Shown here: in pieces, positions 18,314-26,997 of the stretch
How the letters are laid out: the number at the start of each line of letters is the position of its first letter
Position numbering within the stretch: the first letter of the stretch is position 1
NCBI GenBank assembly: GCA_038207265.1
Contig: JBBQZZ010000003.1
Span: forward strand, 434,001 to 498,000
DNA: 64,000 nucleotides
Reading direction: 5' to 3'
From: JACMLD01 sp038207265
GTDB lineage: Bacteria > Bacteroidota > Bacteroidia > Chitinophagales > Chitinophagaceae
Made by a program: the position numbers and the translations under genes
Notes under the pieces: model-generated
The model's database searches: none
What the model was told of the DNA's origin: nothing
What the model saw: only the letters and a program-made list of their open reading frames with translations

Positions 18314-18360
18314 GGTCTAAGCTAAAAGCTGTAGGGGATAAGGCCTTCGCCTTACACCTT
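18312..18360. repeat. Small hairpin element after the MerR gene
   Basis: Inverted ends AAGGTCTAAG (18312-18321) and CTTACACCTT (18351-18360), 9 of 10 matching, enclosing a second perfect hairpin TAAGGC-cttc-GCCTTA at 18339-18354. It resembles the element at 17682-17743. It directly abuts the merR stop and could end its transcript, though no T run follows. Confidence 0.5.
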
Positions 18361-18383
18361 AAGCCATATGCCCCCAATCCTTT

Positions 18384-20288
18384 TTATTCCTTTGTTATCA
18401 CCGCATGCTGCTGAACTGTACTGCCATTTATTGTTACAATATATTGTCCGCTGCTGATACCAGCCAGTGATAAAGTAATGGTTTTATCCTGCTGCGGAGT
18501 AACATTACTGAAGAATTTTATGATACGACCCTGCATATCATGAATAGTTGCTGAATATTTATTTGCAGCATTTGAAATACCCAGGTAAATATTCACAGTG
18601 GTAATAGCAGGATTGGGATAAGCTTTGATGCTATTTTTATCTTGTTGATTAAAAGAAACTGTGCGAACTTCTGAATATTTAAAGTCACCATTCCTGTCGA
18701 CCATTTTCAAACGATAATAGATAACAGCTGTTGCATTGGCAGTACTTAAATTGTCAGTAAACTGGTAGGTAGAATTGCTTCCTGAAGCAGTTACCTTGCC
18801 AGTAGCCTGGTATGTAATAGCATTATCGAGAGATCTTTCAACCTGGTAATAATTAAATCCTGTTTCTTCTGCAGTTTTCCATTGAAGCAATGCGATGTTT
18901 TTACCAGCTGTTGCCGTAAATGAAATCAATTGTACTGGCAATGCAGAAGTAGGAGTATAAATGATGCCGGAAGAATTACCATTGGCAGGCATAACTGAAC
19001 CACTTTCGGCGGTAACTGCACCAGCAGTATTTGCATTGCCACCACCTGTGCCGGCAGTATCTGTTACATTTACATTAGCAGGAATGCCAACCATACCAGC
19101 TAATATTACTGCTCCCTTACCACCACCTGCACCACCACCATGAGGTCCGGGATCATTAACCATTCCTCCGCTACCACCACTTGCATTCATATTAATAGGA
19201 CAACCATTATTAATAGTATAAGAAGGAGCATCAATGAGAATGGTTCCACCCGCACCGCCCCCGCCTGCACCGTCGTTACCGGAATTATTTGATTTCATAC
19301 CTGCAGCAGAAATAGAAACTTTGCCTGCGCCACTATTACAATTTGATTGGGTCTTAACAGCAGTAGCTTTTATCATAATAATCCCGCCACCATTACCGCC
19401 CGCGGTTCCAACATTATTATTTTGCTGACCACCACCACCGCCACCACCAAGAAAAAACCTTGTACTGCTGATATAAGTGCTCAGATCAACGCCTCCTATA
19501 CCACCACCGGATGTACCTGCCGTACAGGTCCAACCCTGCCCACCAATACCACCCGCACTGAAATTACCACCTCCACCTCCACCACTGTTGTTTAAATTAC
19601 CTCCACCTCCACCATTCAATAATTTTCCTTTAGCGACACTGTATACAGCATTGCTATTGTAAATTCCTTCACCTTTACTGCCGTAATAGGTAGTGGAAAC
19701 ACCCGCAGCGTTATCATAATAAGTATTCGGATCACAGGTAAAATCACCCGGCGCATTTACACCTGGCGCACCGCCCCTGAATCCTCGTCCATTTACTGTT
19801 ATATCATTACTGATAGTAAGTGTGCCATTAACTTTAAAGGCAACAACTCCACCGATATTACCATTCCATGACGCCGCCGTAATAGCGCTGCTCAAAGTAT
19901 AATTGCCCCCACCTCCAAGTGTTGGATAGGAAATAATCTGTACCCTGCTGTTAACACCGGTGCGATAAGTTTTAACAAGCGCTCCACTCAAAGTGATGCT
20001 GGTACCGGTTGCCGCAGTAATGTTTACTACTTCATAGATACCTGCAGATTGAATGCTTGCCAGGTTTCCAAAACCAGCATTGTTACCCGTGTTGGTTCCG
20101 AGCGTACTGTCCTGCATTTGCATTACAATGGCTTCCCCTGAAGTAAAACTTCCGGTTGTATTACTTATTGTTAAGGTACTTCCGCTGATGGCTGTTACAC
20201 GTGCGTAGATATTTATTGTTGATTGCGCGAGTATAGTAACAGGTATAAATACAGTCAGCAAAATCCAGAGGGTAAGAATACGTTTCAT
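18384..20288 (-). CDS. Glycine-rich secreted protein with type IX sorting domain
   Basis: 634 residues from the ATG at 20288 (MKRILTLWILLTVFIPVTILAQ), which gives a proper signal peptide; the longer frame upstream lacks one. After an N-terminal beta-rich part (TINIYARVTAISGSTLTISN) comes a strongly glycine-rich region at about 165-420 with runs such as GGGGGGGQQNNN and AGGGGAGG. A fibronectin-III-like domain follows (LPVQLISFTATAGKN...LQWKTAEETGFNYYQVERS). The last about 80 residues form the type A T9SS signal (IKAYPNPAITTVNIYLG ... SSGQYIVTI). By family knowledge this C-terminus directs export through the type IX system and attachment to or release from the cell surface. The glycine-rich body suggests an adhesin or matrix protein, which is inference. 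Confidence 0.88.
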   Translation of the reverse strand: MKRILTLWILLTVFIPVTILAQSTINIYARVTAISGSTLTISNTTGSFTSGEAIVMQMQDSTLGTNTGNNAGFGNLASIQSAGIYEVVNITAATGTSITLSGALVKTYRTGVNSRVQIISYPTLGGGGNYTLSSAITAASWNGNIGGVVAFKVNGTLTISNDITVNGRGFRGGAPGVNAPGDFTCDPNTYYDNAAGVSTTYYGSKGEGIYNSNAVYSVAKGKLLNGGGGGNLNNSGGGGGGNFSAGGIGGQGWTCTAGTSGGGIGGVDLSTYISSTRFFLGGGGGGGQQNNNVGTAGGNGGGIIMIKATAVKTQSNCNSGAGKVSISAAGMKSNNSGNDGAGGGGAGGTILIDAPSYTINNGCPINMNASGGSGGMVNDPGPHGGGAGGGKGAVILAGMVGIPANVNVTDTAGTGGGNANTAGAVTAESGSVMPANGNSSGIIYTPTSALPVQLISFTATAGKNIALLQWKTAEETGFNYYQVERSLDNAITYQATGKVTASGSNSTYQFTDNLSTANATAVIYYRLKMVDRNGDFKYSEVRTVSFNQQDKNSIKAYPNPAITTVNIYLGISNAANKYSATIHDMQGRIIKFFSNVTPQQDKTITLSLAGISSGQYIVTINGSTVQQHAVITKE

Positions 20289-20422
20289 TGGTACAGATTT
20301 GCATACTAAGGAGAAATAAGTATACCAGAATCTAATCTGCTTGAAAACCAGCAATATATAAATGGAGATTTGAAAGGCGATTCCGGAATTGGGAATTACC
20401 ATCTCTTATTGGTACAAGGGAA

Positions 20423-21523
20423 TCATTCTTTCGGAAGATTATTGCCGCTTAATTTGACTTGAGTATTCAATCCGGCAAGTTCTATTTTTAATGTTTCAAG
20501 AAGCTGGATAACACCCAGGTTTATACGCTGTTTCAGATCATTGAATTCGGCGATGGGAATTGGATTGCTGTAATATTCAATAGTAATGATGTAAGCATTA
20601 TTGGATATTTCATTCAACAAAACCACTTTGCTTTTAATTTCAGCATGCTGTGTAATGTTTTTTATACCGGTTACCAGTTGCTGCAATTGATCTGAAGAAG
20701 TGCCAAAGCTTATTTCCAATCTCATATCAGCTCTGCGTTGCGTGCGCAGCGTTAGATTGTCAACGATGCTGTCAACCATTTGTTTATTGGGTACGGTTAC
20801 AAAAGTTTTTTGATCGGTTCTTATTCTTGTGCTGCGTAAGCCAATCTTTTCTACGTTGCCGGTAACGCCATTTACTTTTACCAGGTCGCCCAGGTGAAAA
20901 GGTTTATTAAAAAAGATTATGAAGGAAGCAATCAGGTTTTCAAGACTTTCCTTGGCTGCCAGGGCAATGGCGGCAGTTGCGATACCAACGCCACCCAGCC
21001 AGGCGGAAATATCTTTATGAAAAGCAAATTGAATGAGCAGCAATACACCAATGATTGCAATAACCACTTTAAAAAAATCACCAAAGAAAACTATTATTTG
21101 CACATGAGAAGACCCGGGTGCCGCACCAGCCTTCTGCCGGAGCAATACGGCTATAAAATCTATACTCCGCAATAACATCCAAACAAAAAATATAATAATA
21201 AAAGCTGAGCCCAGCGACTCAATTATCTTCCTGGATGTAATATGAAATACATCAAAATCCAGTGCCGACGGGAATGTAAGTTTATCTAAAGTTCCGACAG
21301 TAATCAAAATAAAAACAAAATTGTCAAGGGGCTGAGCCATCAGGTCAACAAATGTTTTTTTATCAATACTCCAGGAAGCTCTTTGCAGTATCCTGAACAA
21401 AAGACCTGCTATATATTTTGAGATATATTTCCTTATCAGGAACGCGACTAAAATAATCCCGAAGCAAACCAGGAAACTCAGAATGGAATTGTCTAATATA
21501 ATTTGATGCAACAGAGAATTCAT
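20423..21523 (-). CDS. MscS-family mechanosensitive channel
   Basis: 366 residues. Several membrane helices occupy the N-terminal half (about 15-35, 65-85, 95-125, 140-165). They are followed by the pore helix region with the small-residue-rich stretch WLGGVGIATAAIALAAKESL and the MscS beta domain signature FHLGDLVKVNGVTGNVEKIG and TVPNKQMVDSIVDNLT. It is a homo-oligomeric inner-membrane channel that opens under hypo-osmotic stress. The N-terminus has more helices than E. coli MscS, as in many YnaI/YbdG-like members. It lies 37 bp downstream of the propeller-like gene and may share its transcript with lpxH. Confidence 0.92.
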   Translation of the reverse strand: MNSLLHQIILDNSILSFLVCFGIILVAFLIRKYISKYIAGLLFRILQRASWSIDKKTFVDLMAQPLDNFVFILITVGTLDKLTFPSALDFDVFHITSRKIIESLGSAFIIIFFVWMLLRSIDFIAVLLRQKAGAAPGSSHVQIIVFFGDFFKVVIAIIGVLLLIQFAFHKDISAWLGGVGIATAAIALAAKESLENLIASFIIFFNKPFHLGDLVKVNGVTGNVEKIGLRSTRIRTDQKTFVTVPNKQMVDSIVDNLTLRTQRRADMRLEISFGTSSDQLQQLVTGIKNITQHAEIKSKVVLLNEISNNAYIITIEYYSNPIPIAEFNDLKQRINLGVIQLLETLKIELAGLNTQVKLSGNNLPKE

Positions 21524-21560
21524 AGAATGCTTTAGTACATTGAAAATAGAATTTGCTGCG

Positions 21561-22367
21561 TTATAAAGAATAAATATACAAGCGCCCGTTCTTCAGACAA
21601 TAAAGATGGTCAGCTGCTATTCTCACTTTCATTGCGGATTTTAATAATTGCGGCAGTCTTTGTTCTTCGAGTAACAAAGTAGATAACTGGTAACGTTCCA
21701 GTAAAGTTCCTTTTCTGCCCACAATGTATTTTCCTACCAATTGAAAGTCCTGCCATCCCAGGAAAGCAATTTTGTTTTTTAATGTGCCGAAATAATCAAA
21801 TACCAGTAAACCTTTTGTACTGTCGTACAGGTATACCAGGCGGTTGTTGTCATTTAAAGCGGAAGGAGAGGGGGCTTCATCCAGTTGCAATCGCAGATCA
21901 CCTGTCTGGTCAATCAATGTTCCGTCGTCTGCAATTCGTTTGAGTTTTGCTTCTCCTTCATCATATACCCATATTGCATTGTCATAAGACTGACAAATGA
22001 CTTTTGCCTGGAAAATATTTTGCTTCCGCAGATCAATTGTACTGCGCACATTCAATAAGCGATCCAAAACTACCACTGTAGTAAAATCTTTGTAATACAA
22101 TAATATCTTCAGCGGATTACCGGCATCTATTGAATAAACTTTGCCATACCGGCGAACATCATTGTATACTGCAATTGAATCGCCTTCTGCTGATATTTTT
22201 TTTAATTGGTTGTCTTTGTCCAGCAAAAAAATATTCCCCAGGTTGTCTACTTCAAAATCCAGCAATTCGCCCGGAATGGCTTTAATAAGTCTCAAAGAAC
22301 TGTCTGCCTGCGAAAATGCAGATATAGTGAGGATGACAGCGCAAAATATGACAATGATATATTTCAA
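21561..22367 (-). CDS. Secreted beta-propeller-like protein of unknown function
   Basis: 268 residues, starting at TTG (22367), which forms a 4-base TTGA overlap with the lpxH stop, a sign of translational coupling. The start is supported by the signal peptide it opens (KYIIVIFCAVILTISAFSQ). The body has evenly spaced repeats of the type DxxGNIFLLDKDNQLKKI, YDNAIWVYDEGEAKLKRI, NRLVYLYDSTKGLLVFDYFG and HLYCLKNGRLYIYSL, which look like blades of a small NHL/WD-type propeller. No catalytic residues are evident. Coupling to lpxH hints at an envelope role, but the function is unknown. Confidence 0.8.
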   Translation of the reverse strand: MKYIIVIFCAVILTISAFSQADSSLRLIKAIPGELLDFEVDNLGNIFLLDKDNQLKKISAEGDSIAVYNDVRRYGKVYSIDAGNPLKILLYYKDFTTVVVLDRLLNVRSTIDLRKQNIFQAKVICQSYDNAIWVYDEGEAKLKRIADDGTLIDQTGDLRLQLDEAPSPSALNDNNRLVYLYDSTKGLLVFDYFGTLKNKIAFLGWQDFQLVGKYIVGRKGTLLERYQLSTLLLEEQRLPQLLKSAMKVRIAADHLYCLKNGRLYIYSL

Positions 22368-23122
22368 GCTTTGTGATATTTTAATTCAAGATTTATACCA
22401 TCAAACACTGCATAAGAATCATATCTTATCCAATCTCCCAAATTAATATAGCGGCTGTTATTATTCAGTTGAAAATTAATGGGCAGATGCCGGTGCCCGA
22501 AAATAAAATAATCATATTGCTGTTGCTGCAATACTTCTTTGCAATAACTAATGAGCCACTCCTTGTCTTCGCCCAAAAATTTTTCATCGGTCTGACCGGT
22601 CGCTGCCCGGCTGCGCCGACTCATGAAATTGGCCAATCCAACGCCAATGGCTGGCGGTAAAATTCCAAAGAGTGCCTGGCAAAACTTACTGCGGAATATT
22701 TTTTTTATGAATTTATAGCCGTGATCGCCCGGACCCAGCCCGTCACCATGTCCTACCAGAAATTTTTTATTATTGAATTCGAATGGTTTTGGTTCAAAGT
22801 AAACGGGAATGTTCATTTCTTTTTCAAAATATCCTTTCATCCACATATCATGATTGCCAACAAAAAAATATATGGGGATGCCATTGTCTGATATGCTTGC
22901 CATTTTACCGAGTATACGTACATAACCTTTCGGGACAACGGTTTTGTATTCATACCAAAAATCAAATAAGTCTCCTACAATAAAAATACAAGCGGCGTCC
23001 TGCATTGCTTTATCTAAAAATTGAACCACTCTTTTTTCTCTTTCAAGACTGGTGGCATAATCCGGTGCGCCCAAATGAAAATCAGAAAGGAAATAGACTT
23101 TTTTATCGGGAGATAGTTCCAT
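22364..23122 (-). CDS. lpxH: UDP-2,3-diacylglucosamine diphosphatase
   Basis: Metallophosphoesterase that makes lipid X in lipid A synthesis on the inner face of the cytoplasmic membrane. I chose the ATG at 23122 (MELSPDKKVYFLSDFHLG, 252 residues). An upstream frame extension to 23197 would overlap the preceding gene and has no family match. All metal-binding blocks are present: SDFHLGAP near 14-20, VGDLFDFWYEY, GNHDMWM, VGHGDG and the closing FGHRHLP. The C-terminus runs into the propeller-like gene with a 4-base overlap. The GGCT-like gene ends 7 bp upstream, so at least GGCT-lpxH-propeller form one transcript. Confidence 0.93.
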   Translation of the reverse strand: MELSPDKKVYFLSDFHLGAPDYATSLEREKRVVQFLDKAMQDAACIFIVGDLFDFWYEYKTVVPKGYVRILGKMASISDNGIPIYFFVGNHDMWMKGYFEKEMNIPVYFEPKPFEFNNKKFLVGHGDGLGPGDHGYKFIKKIFRSKFCQALFGILPPAIGVGLANFMSRRSRAATGQTDEKFLGEDKEWLISYCKEVLQQQQYDYFIFGHRHLPINFQLNNNSRYINLGDWIRYDSYAVFDGINLELKYHKA

Positions 23123-23129
23123 GCAGCGG

Positions 23130-23552
23130 TTATTTCTTTTGCTGAATATATTGCAGCACGTCGCCGGATTCAATAATGGGTTTGCCGGATATATCACTGT
23201 TGTACCAGTATATCCACGCGCTGGAAATTTTACCCCCTATCTCAACATGGGTCATTTCTCTTTTGTACAGTACAGGCTCACCAGGTTCGGGATTTACGCC
23301 TTCATAATCATCTATCTGCGCTATCACCCATGAAAAATCCTGGTCTTCTTTCAATTGATACAATTCACCCACTATATAATACTCATCTTTTGTTGGAATG
23401 GCAGCCGGGTAGTCACCCATATCGTATAGTCTACCCTTCACCCTTGCTTCACCTGCCAAAACAAATTTATTGCTGATATATTCATAAGCCGGGTGATGCA
23501 ATCCACTGCGAAGTGTGCCATAAACAAATAACTGATGATTGACGGAATTCAT
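23130..23552 (-). CDS. Gamma-glutamylcyclotransferase-like (AIG2/GGCT) protein
   Basis: 140 residues from ATG 23552 (MNSVNHQLFVYGTLRSGLHH). The YGTLRxG nucleotide/glutamate-loop motif near the N-terminus, the GRLYDMGDYPAAI segment and a conserved acidic residue in DDYEGVNP are those of the GGCT-like barrel. Members cleave gamma-glutamyl bonds to give 5-oxoproline, or act on gamma-glutamylamines; the substrate here is not known. A longer reading to 23582 adds MVVCNYLYAI and is less likely. It is followed 7 bp on by lpxH and preceded by the LUD gene at 31 bp. Confidence 0.88.
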   Translation of the reverse strand: MNSVNHQLFVYGTLRSGLHHPAYEYISNKFVLAGEARVKGRLYDMGDYPAAIPTKDEYYIVGELYQLKEDQDFSWVIAQIDDYEGVNPEPGEPVLYKREMTHVEIGGKISSAWIYWYNSDISGKPIIESGDVLQYIQQKK

Positions 23553-23583
23553 GATGGCGTAAAGATAGTTGCAAACTACCAAT

Positions 23584-24219
23584 TTATCGATCTACCAGGA
23601 ATACATAAACTTCCTTCGGACCATGTACACCTACTACCAAAGTTTTTTCAATATCTGCCGTGCGGCTGGGGCCCGTTGCAAAAGTGATCAATGAAGGAAG
23701 ATTGCCGGCATATTTTTCTTTGATCAATTGCAAAGCATCTTTCACATCATATACCAACTGCCTTGTATAAGCGATGCAGATATGTACAGGAGCATATACA
23801 CTTACAGTTCTGCCACTTTCACTGGCAGTTGTCAAAACAATACTGCCGGTTCTTGCTACCAGGTTTTCACAGGTGGTGATGCTAACATCGCATGCTGCAA
23901 GAGCAGTGTCAGAGAAGAGGTCAAAAGATGCAGTCTTCAGTTTTTGTTTTATCAGCGGCTCATTACAGTAAATTTTTGTCCAGTTGTTTTGAACAACAAG
24001 ATTATTCAACTGAGCCGCCAACTCGGTTTCGTTCAAACAAAAAACAAACTTTCCCAATAATTTGCTGAACTCCTCTGCAAATTGAATTTCCAGTTCTTTC
24101 TGTAAAGGCTGGTACAATGAGTTGGTACCCTCGCTTTGTGGAAAAGGAAGAGGCGTTGATTCAGTCAACGCCTTTCTTATCTTTTTCAGAATAACTTCTT
24201 TGGCTGATGAGTTACTCAT
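23584..24219 (-). CDS. LUD-domain protein (LutC/YkgG-like)
   Basis: 211 residues. The LUD fold is visible in TTCENLVARTGSIVLTTASESGRTVS and in the ending ATGPSRTADIEKTLVVGVHGPKEVYVFLVD, with the conserved GPS-T-DIE and GVHGP motifs. LutC proteins work with the iron-sulfur subunits LutA and LutB in L-lactate oxidation. Here the gene lies 12 bp after ftsH, the usual place in many Bacteroidota, and far from the LutB-like gene at 45.6-46.9 kb. Whether it serves lactate use or has a different role in the ftsH operon is open. Confidence 0.88.
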   Translation of the reverse strand: MSNSSAKEVILKKIRKALTESTPLPFPQSEGTNSLYQPLQKELEIQFAEEFSKLLGKFVFCLNETELAAQLNNLVVQNNWTKIYCNEPLIKQKLKTASFDLFSDTALAACDVSITTCENLVARTGSIVLTTASESGRTVSVYAPVHICIAYTRQLVYDVKDALQLIKEKYAGNLPSLITFATGPSRTADIEKTLVVGVHGPKEVYVFLVDR

Positions 24220-24231
24220 CTTAATTCATGA

Positions 24232-26307
24232 TTAGTTGTGTGCTTTATTGGTAACCCCGCTGTCGTATGGTGGAACACCTTCACTGATTGTACCATCGTG
24301 TGCGTGCGGTTCTGTATCATCTACATCCAGCAATTTCTTTTCTTCATAAGGCCGTTTACCAATCAGCGCTTCCACATCACTCTGGAACAGTACTTCTTTT
24401 TCCAGCAATGCTTCAGCAAGTTTGACTACCTGTTCTTTTTTTTCTGATAGCAATTTCTTGGTTCTTATAAATGCATCATCAATCAATTTTCGTACTTCCT
24501 GGTCAATCAACTTGGATGTTTCTTCAGAATAAGGTTTTGTAAAAGCATTCTCCTGCTGTGGGTCATAAAAACTAACGTTTCCCACTTTATCATTCATTCC
24601 ATATACTGTAACCATTGCATAAGCGGTACGGGTTATCTGCTGCAGGTCATTTTGTGCACCGGTAGAAATTTTACCAAAGAAAATATCTTCACTGGCACGA
24701 CCACCCAATGTCATACAAATCTGATCCAGCAATTGGTCAGTATTGTACAGGTATTGTTCTTTGGGTGTATACTGCGCATAACCAAGAGCGGCAGTTCCCC
24801 TTGGAACAATTGTAACTTTCAACAAAGGGTAAGCATGTTCTAAATACCATCCACAGATAGCGTGGCCCGCTTCATGATAAGCAATGATTTTCTTCTCATC
24901 GGGAGAAATAATTTTATTCTTCTTTTCCAAACCACCTATTACACGATCAATGGCATCCTGGAAATCGGATACATCAACGGCGTCTTTGCCTTTTCTTGCG
25001 GCTATTAATGCGGCTTCGTTACATACGTTGGCAATATCTGCACCTGCAAAGCCAGGTGTCTGTTCCGCCAACTTATATATATCCAATTTTTGGGAAATTT
25101 TAATGGGCTTCAGGTGCACTTTAAAAATTGCTTCCCTACCTTTTAAATCTGGTTTATCAATTTCAATCTGCCTGTCGAAACGCCCCGGACGTAAAAGAGC
25201 CGTATCAAGCACATCCGGACGGTTGGTTGCTGCCAAAACTATGATACCAGTTTCTCCGCTGAAACCATCCATCTCAACCAATAATTGATTCAATGTGCTT
25301 TCTCTTTCGTCGTTACTCATCACCGCATTCTTACCTCTTGCACGACCAATAGCGTCTATTTCATCAATAAATATTATACAAGGGGCCTTTTCACGTGCCT
25401 GTTTGAATAAATCGCGTACACGACTGGCACCTACACCTACAAATAATTCAACAAAGTCTGAACCACTCATTGAGAAAAAGGGTACCTGTGCTTCACCAGC
25501 CATAGCTTTTGCCAAAAGCGTTTTACCGGTACCGGGAGGTCCTACCAACAATGCACCTTTAGGAATTTTACCTCCTAGTGCTGTGTACTTTTTTGGATTC
25601 TTCAGGAAGTCAACAATTTCCATTACTTCCACTTTGGCTTCGTCTAATCCGGCCACATCATTGAACGTAATATTCACCTTAGTACCTTTATCAAATAAGG
25701 TGGCTTTCGATTTCCCGATATTAAATATTCCGCCGGGCCCGCCTGCCCCTCCACCCCCACTGCCCATCTTACGCATCAGCAATACCCAAATCAAAATAAT
25801 GACAACAATGGGTAATAAAATATTAAGGACAGGTACCAACCAATCACCTTCTGTATCATATTTCTTATCTACTTCTTTCAGTCCCGGATGTTTGGAATAA
25901 AAATCGCGCAGATCGTCGGCGAAAATTTCAGCTTTTGCAATACCGAATTGAAACTGCGGCCCTTTTTCACCTACCGGTCCGGTTTTCTTGGCCAACCTTT
26001 TTTTATAGAATTCTTTACTGAGGCTATCCTGTTTCACATAGACTCTCACTATGTTTTTGTTGCTAATGATTTCCACCTTATCTACATCACCGTTTAGTAA
26101 CATCGCATAGAAATCCTGCTGACTGGTATCTTCCGCCGTAGGTGTAAATTTTCCGTTGAAAACATTAAAGCCAATTAATACAATTGCAATAGCTGCCCAT
26201 ACCCAATAAATATTGAATCTCGGCCCACGTTTTTGTCCATCTTCGCTACCACCCTGGGGACGTATCCTGTTTCCTTTATCGTTTGATTTCATATCTTCCT
26301 GTGCCAT
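24232..26307 (-). CDS. ftsH: ATP-dependent zinc metalloprotease FtsH
   Basis: 691 residues. Cytoplasmic basic head; membrane helices at about 33-50 and 165-183 enclosing a periplasmic domain; AAA+ ATPase with Walker A GPPGTGKT near 251, Walker B IIFIDEIDAIG and second-region LLRPGRFDRQI; then the M41 protease domain with zinc motif HEAGH near 477. It is a hexameric membrane protease that removes misassembled membrane proteins and regulates short-lived proteins, often including LpxC-type lipid A control. The C-terminal tail after about 650 is acidic and unstructured. It lies about 100 bp behind rsfS and 12 bp ahead of the LUD gene, an order common in the phylum. Confidence 0.97.
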   Translation of the reverse strand: MAQEDMKSNDKGNRIRPQGGSEDGQKRGPRFNIYWVWAAIAIVLIGFNVFNGKFTPTAEDTSQQDFYAMLLNGDVDKVEIISNKNIVRVYVKQDSLSKEFYKKRLAKKTGPVGEKGPQFQFGIAKAEIFADDLRDFYSKHPGLKEVDKKYDTEGDWLVPVLNILLPIVVIILIWVLLMRKMGSGGGGAGGPGGIFNIGKSKATLFDKGTKVNITFNDVAGLDEAKVEVMEIVDFLKNPKKYTALGGKIPKGALLVGPPGTGKTLLAKAMAGEAQVPFFSMSGSDFVELFVGVGASRVRDLFKQAREKAPCIIFIDEIDAIGRARGKNAVMSNDERESTLNQLLVEMDGFSGETGIIVLAATNRPDVLDTALLRPGRFDRQIEIDKPDLKGREAIFKVHLKPIKISQKLDIYKLAEQTPGFAGADIANVCNEAALIAARKGKDAVDVSDFQDAIDRVIGGLEKKNKIISPDEKKIIAYHEAGHAICGWYLEHAYPLLKVTIVPRGTAALGYAQYTPKEQYLYNTDQLLDQICMTLGGRASEDIFFGKISTGAQNDLQQITRTAYAMVTVYGMNDKVGNVSFYDPQQENAFTKPYSEETSKLIDQEVRKLIDDAFIRTKKLLSEKKEQVVKLAEALLEKEVLFQSDVEALIGKRPYEEKKLLDVDDTEPHAHDGTISEGVPPYDSGVTNKAHN

Positions 26308-26406
26308 AATTTAAAATCTATCGTACTAAATAAATGCTTTTACAGCATGTTTGTTCAGAATATTTCTGTAAACCGCTAATTATCTCAATATTTAACCAGA
26401 ATACTG

Positions 26407-26808
26407 CTATTTGTGCTCGGTTAATTGGCCATCGCTCCACATTTCTTCCAATTTGTAAAAATTTCTAGCCTCCTTGTGCATGATGTGTACCACCACATTG
26501 ATGTAGTCTACCAAAACCCATTGAGAAGAATGCTGACCTTCATGACGGAACGGGCTTTCGTCACACTCTTTTTTCACCTGTGCTTCAACAATGTCGCTGA
26601 TAGCTTTTACCTGCGTAGTGTTGCCCGCTTCGCAAATCACAAAAAAATCGGTCACCGCTTCAGGTATTTTACGGAGATCGATGGATATAATATTTTCCCC
26701 TTTTTTGGACTGGATGGCTTGGACGATGGTTTTAAAAATCCTTGAATTCCTCGTTAATCTTGCTACGCTATTTCGCTGGCGGGTAGCTAACATGCTCAAT
26801 TGTTCCAA
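26407..26808 (-). CDS. rsfS: Ribosomal silencing factor RsfS
   Basis: 133 residues of the RsfS/YbeB/Iojap family. These bind ribosomal protein L14 and block subunit joining in starvation. The signature is TDFFVICEAGNTTQVKAISD and WVLVDYINVVVHIMHKEARNFY, with the family's usual C-terminal LEEMWSDG. The start at 26808 gives a 15-20-residue N-terminal extension; an internal Met six codons later is possible. It leads the rsfS-ftsH-LUD run and diverges from birA. A minus-strand TACTTTTG at 26965-26972 could be the -7 box, giving a leader of about 150 bases. Confidence 0.94.
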   Translation of the reverse strand: MEQLSMLATRQRNSVARLTRNSRIFKTIVQAIQSKKGENIISIDLRKIPEAVTDFFVICEAGNTTQVKAISDIVEAQVKKECDESPFRHEGQHSSQWVLVDYINVVVHIMHKEARNFYKLEEMWSDGQLTEHK

Positions 26809-26997
26809 ATAGTCAAATCGTTTAGGTGAATAATGTATATTGGTATTATGTGAAGACGGGTTTTTGGGTTCTATATTTTAAATTTCTGTCGAAAACTTCA
26901 AAACTACTTTTAACGCTGGTATTTATTGGCATCCTTAACCCTAAAATCCTATTTTCGTTTTGGCCAAAAGTACAAATGTTTAATCACTTGCAATGCC

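Noticed and set aside
19347..19662. Threonine- and proline-rich frames opposite the glycine-rich gene
   Set aside because: These are the reverse reading of GGN codon runs; the sense strand encodes a signal peptide and sorting domain.
20289..20402. N-terminal extension of the glycine-rich protein
   Set aside because: It would place the signal peptide internally; ATG 20288 opens a standard signal peptide.
23123..23197. N-terminal extension of lpxH
   Set aside because: Would overlap the end of the GGCT-like gene and does not match the family; the ATG at 23122 gives the right opening.
25295..25900. 201-codon frame antisense to ftsH
   Set aside because: Mirror of the conserved AAA+ domain on the other strand; no features of its own.
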